This document shows positions 54,401 through 62,379 of a stretch of DNA of 64,000 bases, piece after piece. Within the stretch, counting starts at the first letter, position 1. Every line of letters starts with the position of its first letter. The stretch is from Oscillospiraceae bacterium (GTDB lineage Bacteria > Bacillota > Clostridia > Oscillospirales > Ruminococcaceae), in assembly GCA_017547245.1 (NCBI GenBank), contig JAFYQD010000006.1:1-64000 (forward strand), in the 5' to 3' direction. The notes under the pieces are model-generated. The model was given only the letters and a program-made list of their open reading frames with translations. It did no database searches and was not told the DNA's origin. The position numbers were made by a program, and so were the translations under genes.

Positions 54401-55745
54401 AACCGCCGGCAAAGGTGACGTTGCGTTCTTCGGTGGAAAACTCGGTCTTTTCGGGTTTGCTGATGGTCAGCTCGGTGAAAAGGAAGTCGGGATTGATTTC
54501 ATCCTTGAAAACCTGCACCAGAGTGTCGGTGCCGCCGCTGGGGTTGGCCACCAGACGGGAAAGAGAATTGAAGATACTGCCGCTCCAGCCATCCAGCTGC
54601 TTCAGCTGGGTATACTGCTTGGCCAGTTCGTCGGGAGAGGACCAGCCGGTATAGCTGCTGCACATACGGCTGCTGTACTGCACCACATACATATCCACAC
54701 CCTGGTGGATGCACAGGTCGCTCCACCATTTTGTTACCGTTTCAAAGGGAATGGCACCGTCAGCCAGCGAACCATAGGCCTCAACGGCCACAAAATCAAC
54801 CAGCTTGTCCTCGATATAACCCTTTACATCGGCGTTGCCGCTGCCCAGGGTGGTGAAGGCTGCATTGGTTTTAGAGCCTGCCTCGTGCTGGGAGGCATTC
54901 ATCCAGACAGGGTCGGTAAGTACACCCAGCTGGATGCCGCGGGCCTTGGTGCGCATGGTCTCGTAAACACGTCTTACCGCGTTTTCGGGCACCTGTGCCA
55001 TATAGTTTTCAAAACCGATGGAACCGCCTGCACGGAGATAGTCGGCATAGCTGGAGGAGGTTACCTCGTTGTAATAGCTGCGCATCAGCACGCCGTCAAT
55101 GTTGTATTCGGTCAGACCCAGCAGTGCGTCGGTAATGTTATCCATCACCTCGGCGGTAACTGCACCGGGCTGGGAAAGGGCTGCGCCGTCGTATTCCTGC
55201 AGCACATCAAAGATGGCATAGACATACAGGTTTTTGGCTCTGGCCTTTTCCACAATATAACCCATGATATCAAAATCTGCAGAGGTCACGGGGAAAACAT
55301 CGTTTTTATAGATAACGCTTTCGGTGGCGTTGGTGTCGATGATGACGGTGTTCATGGTCAGCTTGACCGCATTGGCAAGGGCCAGATCAATCTCTGCCTT
55401 CAGCTTGTCAACCGCCATGGGTTTGGAGGTAAGAAAATCTTCGCCGGGGGTCAGATATACGGCACGCATTTCGTCCGGCTTGTTGTAGGTGACGGGGGTG
55501 TCGTCAATGATGTCACCCTCAACAATGGGGGCATATTCCAATTCCGAATCGGGGTCTTCGATCTCGTTGAAAACCGGATCTTCCGGTTCTTCGGCATTCC
55601 CCGACTGGGAGGAGGGATCCCGTTCTTCGGCAGGAGCAGAAGGACCGACCACCAGCGCAATGCCGGCGGCAGCCAGAATAATGATTACAAATAGTGCAAT
55701 GATGGCTATCATCGCTTTGGTATTCAAAAACTGTTTTCTTCCCAC
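51474..55745 (-). CDS. Large secreted cell-wall enzyme: GHL-type domain, N-acetylmuramoyl-L-alanine amidase, six-fold Big_2 array
   Basis: 1423 residues. A membrane/signal-anchor segment (about 12-33) is followed by an acidic linker. Residues about 90-420 form a glycosidase-like barrel (DEMRAVYLTPGEDFL, YNIDGVLMRSYYN, DFVAVEAYGSL) related to DUF4015/GHL proteins. Residues 420-720 are beta-rich, including Ig-like parts. Residues about 787-970 are an amidase_3 domain: IVVDAGHGGGDPG with His795, a second Glu in MTEADIN, AVHCNAAG, and Glu922 in LAECGFITNQSE. From about 985 to 1395 are Big_2-type repeats (WTSSDAKIAKVDETGKVT...). The tail is Ser/Glu/Pro-rich. Two activities on one chain could cut glycan and peptide bonds; wall anchoring is not visible. 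Confidence 0.9.
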   Translation of the reverse strand: MGRKQFLNTKAMIAIIALFVIIILAAAGIALVVGPSAPAEERDPSSQSGNAEEPEDPVFNEIEDPDSELEYAPIVEGDIIDDTPVTYNKPDEMRAVYLTPGEDFLTSKPMAVDKLKAEIDLALANAVKLTMNTVIIDTNATESVIYKNDVFPVTSADFDIMGYIVEKARAKNLYVYAIFDVLQEYDGAALSQPGAVTAEVMDNITDALLGLTEYNIDGVLMRSYYNEVTSSSYADYLRAGGSIGFENYMAQVPENAVRRVYETMRTKARGIQLGVLTDPVWMNASQHEAGSKTNAAFTTLGSGNADVKGYIEDKLVDFVAVEAYGSLADGAIPFETVTKWWSDLCIHQGVDMYVVQYSSRMCSSYTGWSSPDELAKQYTQLKQLDGWSGSIFNSLSRLVANPSGGTDTLVQVFKDEINPDFLFTELTISKPEKTEFSTEERNVTFAGGSDPTKPVTINGKEIETDDTGFFSVTYELKAGKNVFVIAHKEKTLTYTVTRNITIIKSVEPTGNLTVDGGMDITVSALAYEGAKVTATLNGQTITLKESEDDDDSTDKESSYVKFVGTLTVPEATSKVQNLGQIVFKGVFEGDSMSMKGAHVSVNKVVNIGDGEPIVVTAAQAETFPTSRLDDISDPEYYPLPKGTLDYAVGDQIVYKDSTGTFTYNNLASGLRVYSKDISSTNKSAGKNVIKGLKVDADKRYTTVTLFSAQPVSYVMRYTSSGIKINFQNTTTVPGNLTLTKNPLFSAATWSGSTLTLKLKSGFVGYKASVDGNNIVFRFSNPISIGAANIVVDAGHGGGDPGAVSFPGMTEADINYAIATKLVDELESLGANVKLIGHDTTRVAARTSAAESYNANLYVAVHCNAAGSSATGSEAYYFRPWASSLASKVSGGIANGLSTTNRGGKYGLYYVTRVTQYPSILAECGFITNQSEFKKLCTSSYQSKVAARMAVAIEDYMSSMGGSSLTGVQSVGSTDLAAPTGITLTPTTLNVAVGETAAITAAIQPANADQTVVWTSSDAKIAKVDETGKVTGVKLGKATITAETSNGKKATCEVTVTEAYTIALNKTELTLAIKGTETLTAAIKQGSTAVTNQKVVWTSGDSKIAKVDSNGKVTAVKEGEAVIIAAMEAYPEKTATCKVIVTKELIPVTQISLNKTSVTLEVGAAETLTAAVTPDNATDKTVKWTSSNTSIATVDSSGKVTAVKEGQATITATANDGSGIKATCGVTVAAAKVAVESVALSDSALELKAGETKTLTATVKPDNAADKTVTWSSSDKSVATVDNNGKVTAVKEGQATITATANDGSGKSASCTVTVTAAQTNIPVSGVTLNKSEAEGKVGDTIKLSASVAPGEATDQTVSWSSSDDSVATVDSSGKVTIVGSGSVTITVTTKDGGFTASCTITVEQQEESSSQPESSSEEPPAEE

Positions 55746-55815
55746 TGTGTAACCTCCTGTGAAGAAACCTGCGGCAGGCCGCCCTTCTTCCTAAAACTTA
55801 GCCTAAGCCAAAACA

Positions 55816-57255
55816 TCATCCAAGAACATCGGAAAGATTTTTGCACTCCCGTGCCGCCTGATTGGGCACCGCGGAATTGTACAAAGAATCGTAACGATAC
55901 ATGGCTGTTCCGCCATAATTGTCAGCCTTGCGGGCTGTTTTGACCATACGGGCCAAAATATCGCTGCTGCCGTTCCATTCGCCCGATTCTCCCAAGCGAT
56001 AGGCACCAATTCCCACAATCAGTTTGACCGAAGAGCTGGTGACCATGGCATCCCACTCCTCCACCGTTTCGGCATAAGGCATGGTGGCATGGTTGTAACC
56101 CCAATAGATCTGGGGGCAAATGTAGTCGACATAGCCCGAGCTTTGAGCCCATTTTTTTACGTCAGCATACTGCTTATTGTAGTTATTTTCGTTATTGCCG
56201 GTGGGGCTGATGCCAAAGCGAACCGACGAATCACTCTTCTTTATGGCAGAGTAGATGCTCTTGACCAGAGTATTTACATTCTGGCGGCGCCAGTTGCCCA
56301 AACTGAGGGGGCCATCATAGGCCGCATAAGATTCGGCATCAAAACTTTTGTCGGGATCGGGATAAAAATAGTCATCCATGTGGATTCCATCCACGTCATA
56401 GTTGTCTACAATCTCCTTTACCCCGTTCAGGATAAGCTTCCGTGCTTCTTCCGAAGCCGGGTTGTAGTAAATTCCGCCGGCGTATTTCACCACGGCTTCA
56501 CTGCCTTCATCCAGCCAGATGGAAGCCTGATTTTCATCGCAAAGCTTTTTGGTGGAGTTGGCCGCCCGCACACGGTAGGGGTTCAGCCAGGCTTCAATCT
56601 CCAGTCCGCGGTCGTGGGCTGCATCCACCATGATATCCAGCGGATCATAACCCGGGTCTTCCCCTTCACTTCCTGTGCAAAGGTAACTCCAGGGGAAATA
56701 ATCCGATTGATAAAGCGCATCGGCAAAGGGACGCACCTGAACGATGACGGTATTGAATCCGGTATCGGCAATTTTATCAAAGGCTTTGCCTATGTTGGAG
56801 GCAAACTGGGATTTGCTCTTTCCGGTCAGCATGGGGCCAAGGTCAAGATAACTGACCCAAATGGCACTGATTTCGCCGCTGACTGAACCGCTTCCCTGCC
56901 ACTCCTCTTCCTCATCGCCCTCTTCTTCAGCCTCCTGCGAACTCGACTGGGACTGAGAAGATTCCTGTTGACTAACCGACTGGGAGGTCGAGGAACTTTG
57001 TTCGGGCTGGGAAGAAGACGAGGAAACCGACACAGAAGAGGAAGAACTGCTTTCGGGCAAAGAGGAAGCCTCTTCGCTGCCGGAGGTTTGGATAAACGAA
57101 GGAGGGAATTCTTCGGCATGCTCGTATTCGGAACTTTCGGCACTGAACTCCAGCTCGCCCACACCGCTTATCATATTCAGTTCTTCGGCAGGTTTGGTCG
57201 AGCAGCCGGTAAACAGCAGCGCCGCAGCCAGCACAAAGGCCGATATACGATGCAT
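55816..57255 (-). CDS. GHL10-type (family 10-like) glycosidase lipoprotein
   Basis: 479 residues from ATG 57255, behind AAAGGGGG; an in-frame upstream ATG at 57369 falls before the promoter. The lipobox is LLFTGC with the lipidated Cys at 18. A Ser/Gln/Glu-rich linker (about 50-130) leads to the GHL10 domain: AIWVSYLDLGPMLTGKS, FNTVIVQVRPFADALYQS, EIEAWLNPYRVRAAN, DGIHMDDYFYPD and FGISPTGNN. The catalytic acid is uncertain in this family. Peptidoglycan or other wall glycans are likely targets. It lies 70 nt upstream of the 1423-residue gene, so the two may be co-transcribed. Confidence 0.9.
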   Translation of the reverse strand: MHRISAFVLAAALLFTGCSTKPAEELNMISGVGELEFSAESSEYEHAEEFPPSFIQTSGSEEASSLPESSSSSSVSVSSSSSQPEQSSSTSQSVSQQESSQSQSSSQEAEEEGDEEEEWQGSGSVSGEISAIWVSYLDLGPMLTGKSKSQFASNIGKAFDKIADTGFNTVIVQVRPFADALYQSDYFPWSYLCTGSEGEDPGYDPLDIMVDAAHDRGLEIEAWLNPYRVRAANSTKKLCDENQASIWLDEGSEAVVKYAGGIYYNPASEEARKLILNGVKEIVDNYDVDGIHMDDYFYPDPDKSFDAESYAAYDGPLSLGNWRRQNVNTLVKSIYSAIKKSDSSVRFGISPTGNNENNYNKQYADVKKWAQSSGYVDYICPQIYWGYNHATMPYAETVEEWDAMVTSSSVKLIVGIGAYRLGESGEWNGSSDILARMVKTARKADNYGGTAMYRYDSLYNSAVPNQAARECKNLSDVLG

Positions 57256-57304
57256 CGAAAAAGCCCCCTTTCCTGTCACATTTTGACGAAAAGTCTTTAT
57301 ACAT

Positions 57305-57333
57305 ATTGTACACATCTTCATAATGATGGTCAA
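57305..57333 (-). promoter_or_regulatory. Promoter of the GHL10 lipoprotein gene
   Basis: Minus strand TTGACC (57328-57333), N17, TACAAT (57305-57310). Confidence 0.75.
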
Positions 57334-57385
57334 CATAATAGTGTGGTCAAATGATGGAATTTGCTGCAAAAACCACCATATATGC

Positions 57386-57413
57386 TTGACAAATTATTCC
57401 TATGCGGTAACAT
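57386..57413 (+). promoter_or_regulatory. Promoter of the zinc-ribbon gene
   Basis: TTGACA (57386-57391), N16, TAACAT (57408-57413), about 75 nt before the ATG. Confidence 0.5.
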
Positions 57414-57489
57414 AGAACTATTCCGGAAAGAAAGATGGTCAGCCTTGGCAAAATGGCTGTATGATCTATCCATGGAGGTAGTATATATC

Positions 57490-57855
57490 ATGTTCTTCTT
57501 TGGCATTATGGGTATTGGTTCGGGCGCCAAACCGGCCGGCGAAGTGTCGGGGGTGTGCCCCCTGTGCGGCGGGCAGGTTCGGATGAATATAGCCCGTTCC
57601 TACAGCTATTTTCATTTCTTTTTCATCCCCTTGTTTAAGTTTGGTGTGCAATATTTTGCCACCTGCCCCAACTGCGCCAGCGTGTATTCTCTTGACAAAG
57701 CGTTGGGCGAAGAAATCAGACTGGGCAATGTTGGCAGCATAAGCCAGGCCGACCTGCACCTGATGAAAAACAACCGTGACGGGCTCTGCCCCGGGTGCGG
57801 CCACCGCAACCCCACAGGCAGCACTTTCTGCAACCGCTGCGGACGCGGTCTTTGA
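57490..57855 (+). CDS. Small zinc-ribbon protein
   Basis: 121 residues from ATG 57490, about 10 nt after GGAGG; a longer in-frame start runs into the promoter. Three zinc-type Cys pairs occur: CPLCGGQV (near 25), CPNCASVYSL (near 63) and a C-terminal CPGCGHRNPTGSTFCNRCGRGL, a zinc-ribbon end motif. The first part FFFGIMGIGSGAKP plus YSYFHFFFIPLFKFGVQYF suggests contact with the membrane. The function is unknown; such proteins are common small clostridial open frames. Confidence 0.82.
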   Translation: MFFFGIMGIGSGAKPAGEVSGVCPLCGGQVRMNIARSYSYFHFFFIPLFKFGVQYFATCPNCASVYSLDKALGEEIRLGNVGSISQADLHLMKNNRDGLCPGCGHRNPTGSTFCNRCGRGL

Positions 57856-57883
57856 TTCTATACATATTACGCAGGGTAAAAGA

Positions 57884-57924
57884 ACAGCACCTGTCCAACG
57901 GGACAGGTGCTGTTTTTATTTTTG
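57884..57924 (+). terminator. Terminator of the zinc-ribbon gene (bidirectional)
   Basis: Stem AGCACCTGTCC / GGACAGGTGCT with a 4-nt loop, then GTTTTTATTTTT. On the other strand it follows the end of the 57916 gene. Confidence 0.85.
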
Positions 57925-58740
57925 TTCGATTTTTTGCTGGATCTTGTTCTTCATTTCTTCGGCAGTGGAAATCAGCTGATTGCCGGCCAGCTGAAAACGC
58001 TGACCGCCCTGCTTCAAAAAGCGGCGAAGCTGTTTTTTGTGGTGGCAAAGCTTTTCGCTGCAGTTGGCACAGGAAAGACTGTCGTTGGAAGCTTCGCAAA
58101 AAAACTCGGGATGCATCCGTACGCCAACTTCCCAACGGATCAGCAGCAGCAGCGACAGAACGACCAGACTGATGGTATAGCCGCTGCGGATAAAAATCAG
58201 CGGAGTAAACATCATTGCATAGTCCCAGTTGTAGATACGACAGCTGCCGCAGCACTTGTTTTTCATCATCCAGGTCTGGAATGGGCAGAAAAACAGAATG
58301 CAAATCATGTCGCATGCGCCATAGAACAGGCTGATCAACAGCAGAATACCCTCATTGATGACATGGGTAAAAAACAAAATGCCGATGATGCCGTTAAGCG
58401 CCAGCCACGAGGCTGCCACCATAAAGGTGGACTTTGCGCTGTTGAGGCGGATTTTCTCCCCTTCTTTCAGCTTGGGACGATAGTTGCGGACAAACTGCTT
58501 CTGGCACCCCATGCTTTCCAGCTTTGAGGGAAAGAAACGAAGCACCATTTCAAGGGCATAGGCCACCCAGATGACAGCCATCAGCAAGGGCAGCTCCTCC
58601 ACCCGGCCAAACAGGTCGATTTTAATCCCCTGTATCCAGTTGACCGCATAGACCACCGTTGCCGCCAAAAACAGCAGCGACCGAAACACCAGCTTGTAGT
58701 AGTGCAGGGTGGAAATCAACGATATTTTAATTTTTCTCAT
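57916..58740 (-). CDS. Membrane protein with Cys motifs, function unknown
   Basis: 274 residues from ATG 58740, behind AAAGGGTGG; the longer open frame extends into the oxidoreductase operon and is not used. Hydrophobic segments lie near 10-30, 45-65, 105-130, 133-150 and 180-200. Between two of them is KNKCCGSCRIYNWDYAMMF, and near the C-terminus ANCSEKLCHHKKQLRRF, which together suggest a metal or Fe-S site. I do not recognise the family. The gene starts 17 nt after the oxidoreductase terminator and may be fed by read-through. Confidence 0.75.
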   Translation of the reverse strand: MRKIKISLISTLHYYKLVFRSLLFLAATVVYAVNWIQGIKIDLFGRVEELPLLMAVIWVAYALEMVLRFFPSKLESMGCQKQFVRNYRPKLKEGEKIRLNSAKSTFMVAASWLALNGIIGILFFTHVINEGILLLISLFYGACDMICILFFCPFQTWMMKNKCCGSCRIYNWDYAMMFTPLIFIRSGYTISLVVLSLLLLIRWEVGVRMHPEFFCEASNDSLSCANCSEKLCHHKKQLRRFLKQGGQRFQLAGNQLISTAEEMKNKIQQKIEQK

Positions 58741-58756
58741 GTTTTCCACCCTTTCC

Positions 58757-58796
58757 TTAAAAAACGCCCCACACAAAGGCTGCGGGGGGCGTTTTC
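58757..58796 (-). terminator. Terminator of the 2-oxoacid:ferredoxin oxidoreductase operon
   Basis: Minus-strand stem AAAACGCCCC / GGGGCGTTTT followed by TT, 25 nt after the gamma-subunit stop. Confidence 0.85.
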
Positions 58797-58820
58797 TGTT
58801 TTGTGCGGAAGAAATAGATT

Positions 58821-59351
58821 TTACTGTTCCATGCCCAGAGCAACAGCCTTCAGGTTGCTTTCGATCAGCTGAGCCTTCTTTGCGGGAACGACCTTTTCCA
58901 GAGCCTTCTTCAGGGTCTCGATGGAGGTAAAGCCGGTTTCCTTCAGCATCTTGCCAAAAAGAATCATGTTGGCCAGACCGTTGAGGCCGTTTGCGTCGGC
59001 CAGAGCGGTGGCGGGAACATAGCAAACCTTGATGTCATCACGGTCGCACTTCAGGCTGATCAGCGAGCTGTCAAGAATGGCAACGCCGCCGGGAACCACA
59101 TCACCGATGAACTTTTCGTAAGAAGGAGTGTTCATGGCCAGCAGAACGTCGGGGGTGATAACCAAAGGACAGGCAATGGCTTCGTCCGAAACACAGACAC
59201 TGCAGTTGGCGGTGCCGCCGCGCATTTCGGGGCCATAGGAGGGCAGCCAGGAAACTTCCTTGCCGTCCATCATGCCGCTGTAGGCGGCCATCTTACCGGT
59301 GAACAGGATGCCCTGTCCGCCAAAGCCGGCAAAAATCATGCTCTTGGTCAT
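58821..59351 (-). CDS. 2-oxoacid:ferredoxin oxidoreductase, gamma subunit
   Basis: 176 residues. IFAGFGGQGILFTGKMAAYSGMMDGKEVSWLPSYGPEMRGGTANCSV is the gamma-subunit signature. It is the last gene of the four-subunit set. The ATG at 59351 overlaps the beta-subunit stop, so the two are translated together. It takes part in CoA-dependent oxidation of a 2-oxoacid, giving reduced ferredoxin and acyl-CoA. Confidence 0.94.
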   Translation of the reverse strand: MTKSMIFAGFGGQGILFTGKMAAYSGMMDGKEVSWLPSYGPEMRGGTANCSVCVSDEAIACPLVITPDVLLAMNTPSYEKFIGDVVPGGVAILDSSLISLKCDRDDIKVCYVPATALADANGLNGLANMILFGKMLKETGFTSIETLKKALEKVVPAKKAQLIESNLKAVALGMEQ

Positions 59352-60097
59352 TACTTTTCAGCCTCCTTATCCTTGTATACGCCCAGAGGATAGTAGGGCA
59401 TCATGTTGTCGCGCAGCCACTGCAGAGCGTCAACAGGCGACAGACCCCAGTTGGTGGGGCAGGAGGACAGAATCTCAACGATAGAGAAGCCCTTCTTGTC
59501 AATCTGGTTCTGGAAGGCCTTTTTGATGGCAGCCTTGGCCTTGCGGATGTTGGGCACGCTGTCGACCGAAACACGTTCGGCATAGGCAACGCCGTCCAGG
59601 GTGGAAAGCATTTCGCAAACGTGTACAGGGTAACCGGCAGTAGCGACATCACGGCCATAGGGAGTGGTCTGGGTGACCTGGTTGGGCAGAGTGGTGGGAG
59701 CCATCTGACCGCCGGTCATGCCATAAATGGCGTTGTTTACAAAGATGATGGTGATGTTTTCACCACGGGTGGCAGAGTGTACGGTTTCGGCGGTGCCGAT
59801 GGCAGCCAGGTCGCCGTCGCCCTGATAGGTGAAAATAACATTGTCGGGCATGGAGCGCTTGAGGCCGGTGGCAACAGCAGGTGCACGGCCGTGGGCAGCT
59901 TCTACCATGTCGCAGTTAAAATAGTTGTATGCAAAAACCGAGCAGCCAACGGGGGCAATGCCTACGGTTTTTCCTTCAATGCCCAGTTCGTCAATAACTT
60001 CGGCAACCAGCTTGTGGATAACACCGTGGGTGCAGCCGGGGCAGTAATGCAGAACGTCATCACTGAGGGCCTTGGGCTTCTGATATACGATTGCCAT
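59351..60097 (-). CDS. 2-oxoacid:ferredoxin oxidoreductase, beta (TPP) subunit
   Basis: 248 residues. YCPGCTHGVIHKLVAEVIDE at the start and VGIAPVGCSVFAYNYF are family motifs. The TPP-binding block is YQGDGDLAAIG, followed by NNAIYGMTGGQMAPT. The end overlaps the gamma start by one base. The alpha subunit overlaps at 60097. Beta plus alpha form the catalytic pair. Confidence 0.95.
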   Translation of the reverse strand: MAIVYQKPKALSDDVLHYCPGCTHGVIHKLVAEVIDELGIEGKTVGIAPVGCSVFAYNYFNCDMVEAAHGRAPAVATGLKRSMPDNVIFTYQGDGDLAAIGTAETVHSATRGENITIIFVNNAIYGMTGGQMAPTTLPNQVTQTTPYGRDVATAGYPVHVCEMLSTLDGVAYAERVSVDSVPNIRKAKAAIKKAFQNQIDKKGFSIVEILSSCPTNWGLSPVDALQWLRDNMMPYYPLGVYKDKEAEK

Positions 60098-61158
60098 TAC
60101 TTTGCACCTCCCATTTCTTTTACAGCCTCAACAATTTCGGCAGGAGTGGGAACGATGCCGCCGGTGTGGCCAAAGAATTCTACAGGCTTGCGGCCGTTTA
60201 CTGCCAGACGGACGTCGTCAACCATCTGACCCATGCTCATTTCAACGGTCAGGAAGCCCTTGACCTTATCGCAGGCATCGATGATAGCCTGCTTGGGGAA
60301 GGGCCACAGGGTGATGGGACGGATCAGGCCAACCTTCAGGCCCTGTTCGCGCAGCTGCTGGATGGCAGCCTTGGCAATACGGGAGGTGGCGCCAAAGGCA
60401 ACGATGGCATATTCGGCGTCTTCCATCAGGTATTCTTCCACCATGGTTTCTTCGGCTTCAATCTTGGCATAACGCTGGAAGCGTTCGATAACGGTCTGTT
60501 CCAGTTCGTCGGCCTTGAGGTACAGCGAGTTGACAATGTTGTGCTTGCGCTGGTTCTTGTGACCGGTAACAGCCCAGCTCTTGTCGTGCTGCTTGATTTC
60601 GCCCTCTTCGGGGAAAGAAACGGGTTCCATCATCTGACCCAGCAGACCATCGGCCAGAATCATGGCAGGAACACGATATTCTTCAGCCTTGTCGTAAGCC
60701 TGGAATACCAGGTTTACCATTTCCTGAACATTGTTGGGGGCATAAACCAGCACATGCAGGTCGCCGTGGCCGGGGGCACGGGTGGCCTGCCAGTAGTCGG
60801 CCTGCGAGGGCTGAATGCCGCCCAGACCGGGGCCGCCGCGCTGAACGTTGATGATCAGACAGGGCAGGTCGGAACCGGCCAGATAAGAGATACCCTCGGA
60901 CTTAAGAGAGATGCCGGGGGAAGAAGACGAGGTCATAACACGTACGCCGGCAGCGGCAGCGCCATAAACCATGTTGATGGCAGCCACTTCAGATTCGGCC
61001 TGCAGATAGGTGCCGCCGATCTTGGGCATTTTACGGGCCATATAGGCCGCAACTTCGGTTTGGGGAGTGATGGGGTAGCCGAAGAAATGGCGGCAGCCTG
61101 CACGGATGGCGGCTTCGGCCAGAGCTTCGTTGCCCTTCACCAAAACTCTTTCAGACAT
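60097..61158 (-). CDS. vorB: 2-oxoacid:ferredoxin oxidoreductase, alpha subunit (VorB/KorA type)
   Basis: 353 residues. The N-terminus KGNEALAEAAIRAGCRHFFGYPITPQTE is the alpha signature. MTSSSSPGISLKSEGISYLAGSDLPCLIINVQRGGPG follows, then VPAMILADGLLGQMMEPV. The chain is of the short type without a fused gamma part. Branched-chain 2-oxoacids (Vor) or 2-oxoglutarate (Kor) are the usual substrates; sequence reading cannot decide. A small ferredoxin (delta) precedes it by 35 nt. Confidence 0.94.
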   Translation of the reverse strand: MSERVLVKGNEALAEAAIRAGCRHFFGYPITPQTEVAAYMARKMPKIGGTYLQAESEVAAINMVYGAAAAGVRVMTSSSSPGISLKSEGISYLAGSDLPCLIINVQRGGPGLGGIQPSQADYWQATRAPGHGDLHVLVYAPNNVQEMVNLVFQAYDKAEEYRVPAMILADGLLGQMMEPVSFPEEGEIKQHDKSWAVTGHKNQRKHNIVNSLYLKADELEQTVIERFQRYAKIEAEETMVEEYLMEDAEYAIVAFGATSRIAKAAIQQLREQGLKVGLIRPITLWPFPKQAIIDACDKVKGFLTVEMSMGQMVDDVRLAVNGRKPVEFFGHTGGIVPTPAEIVEAVKEMGGAK

Positions 61159-61193
61159 ATAGATCCTCCTTGCAACCAGATGGTTCGGTTAAG

Positions 61194-61400
61194 TTACTTT
61201 TCAACGGTGATGGCGCTGTCGGGACACATGATGCCGCACATTGCGCAGCCAATGCAGGCCGACTGGTCGGTGACTTCGGCAGGGCTGTAGCCCTTGGCGT
61301 TCAGTCTGCCCTTTGCCAGAACAATAATCTTCTTGGGACATACGCTGACACACAGTCCGCAGCCCTTGCAGATTCCTTCGTTAACGGTCATTTTTGCCAT
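61194..61400 (-). CDS. 2x[4Fe-4S] ferredoxin, delta subunit of the oxidoreductase
   Basis: 68 residues from ATG 61400, 6 nt after GGAGGG. Two complete clusters: CKGCGLCVSVCPKK and CIGCAMCGIMCPDS. It carries the electrons from the TPP site to free ferredoxin. It lies 35 nt before the alpha subunit. Confidence 0.96.
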   Translation of the reverse strand: MAKMTVNEGICKGCGLCVSVCPKKIIVLAKGRLNAKGYSPAEVTDQSACIGCAMCGIMCPDSAITVEK

Positions 61401-61456
61401 TCTATTCCCTCCAAACACAGCCCCACAGCGTGGGGAATGATTAAGTACATGGTCTG

Positions 61457-62128
61457 TCAAATATCCCAGGGGACCTTGACGAATATCTCAACCGGCAAAA
61501 CCCGGTCAATGTCTTTCAGTTGTTCGGCCAGGTCGCTGCGTACGGCGTGGCAGCACAGCGGCAGACCCGAAATGCGGCACAGCTCGTCGATATATTCCAG
61601 CGAATCACGCACGGTTTGGGCGGTGGTCTCTTTGCCCAGGTTGGTGCAGTTTACGATATGGGTGGCCTTAACATGCGAGGCATACTCAATCTCACGCAAA
61701 ATTTCCAGCGCTGCCTGCGGAGTATCGGTAACAGGGCGGCAGGCGCTTACGATATAAAGCACGGTGGGTTCCTGGGGCAGCAGTTTGCGTGCATAGCGGC
61801 CCACGGCAATGGCACCGGCATCATCGCCGCCCACGTCCACAATAACCTGACGGTCAGGGTTTGCCAGCAGTGCGTCCAGACGGCCGGTAAGGGCAGGAAC
61901 GTCCACATTGCTGCCGGCAAAGGGGGGCGAAACCATCTCTATCCCCTCTTGCTGCATGCGTTCGGCAAAATCGGCCGAGCGAAAGTAAGGGTTGACAATA
62001 TCCAAGTCACAAAGGGCAACCTCTGCCCCGGCGGCACGGCGCTGCAGCGCCAGGTTTACGGCAAAATTGGTCTTGCCGCTGCCATAGTGGCCAAGCACCA
62101 CCACTCGTTTGTTTTCAAGCTCTTTCAT
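61457..62128 (-). CDS. P-loop ATPase (MinD/ParA-like, CobQ/CbiA fold), lead gene of the oxidoreductase operon
   Basis: 223 residues from ATG 62128, 4-5 nt after GGAGG. Walker A is VVLGHYGSGKTNFAVNLALQ, the switch Asp region is CDLDIVNPYFRSADF, and VIVDVGGDDAGAIAVGRYA is the Walker B region. The signature Lys of deviant P-loops is not clear, so it may be closer to the SIMIBI group in general. It leads the operon: its stop is 57 nt before the ferredoxin start, and the operon promoter (62191-62219) lies just upstream. A role in Fe-S or cofactor supply to the oxidoreductase is an inference. Confidence 0.85.
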   Translation of the reverse strand: MKELENKRVVVLGHYGSGKTNFAVNLALQRRAAGAEVALCDLDIVNPYFRSADFAERMQQEGIEMVSPPFAGSNVDVPALTGRLDALLANPDRQVIVDVGGDDAGAIAVGRYARKLLPQEPTVLYIVSACRPVTDTPQAALEILREIEYASHVKATHIVNCTNLGKETTAQTVRDSLEYIDELCRISGLPLCCHAVRSDLAEQLKDIDRVLPVEIFVKVPWDI

Positions 62129-62190
62129 GGTGCCTCCAAACAATTAAAGCGGTTAAAACCTGCAAAAATCAAAAAATCAGCTATTTTGTT

Positions 62191-62219
62191 ATTATAACAC
62201 GACAGCCGTTATTGTTCAA
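62191..62219 (-). promoter_or_regulatory. Promoter of the ATPase-oxidoreductase operon
   Basis: Minus strand TTGAAC (62214-62219), N17, TATAAT (62191-62196). Confidence 0.8.
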
Positions 62220-62324
62220 CCGAAAACCTTGCCGATATTCGACGGTATCCTCTTCCCTTTTTGGGCGATTTAACGATTTACAGCGATAAATGTTTCCGGT
62301 TCGCACACAGTGACCGTCAAAAGC

Positions 62325-62363
62325 AAAAACTCCCCCGGTCCAACAGGCCGAAGGGAGTTTTTT
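62325..62363 (-). terminator. Terminator of spo0A
   Basis: Minus-strand arms AAAAACTCCC / GGGAGTTTTT with an 18-nt inner region, followed by TGC; a second hairpin CCCCA/TGGGG precedes it. Convincing by length. Confidence 0.75.
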
Positions 62364-62379
62364 ATAACCCCATTTGGGG

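Noticed and set aside
51411..54401. 996-codon plus-strand open frame rich in Gly
   Set aside because: It is the antisense shadow of the wall-enzyme gene; composition follows from the Big_2 repeat codons.
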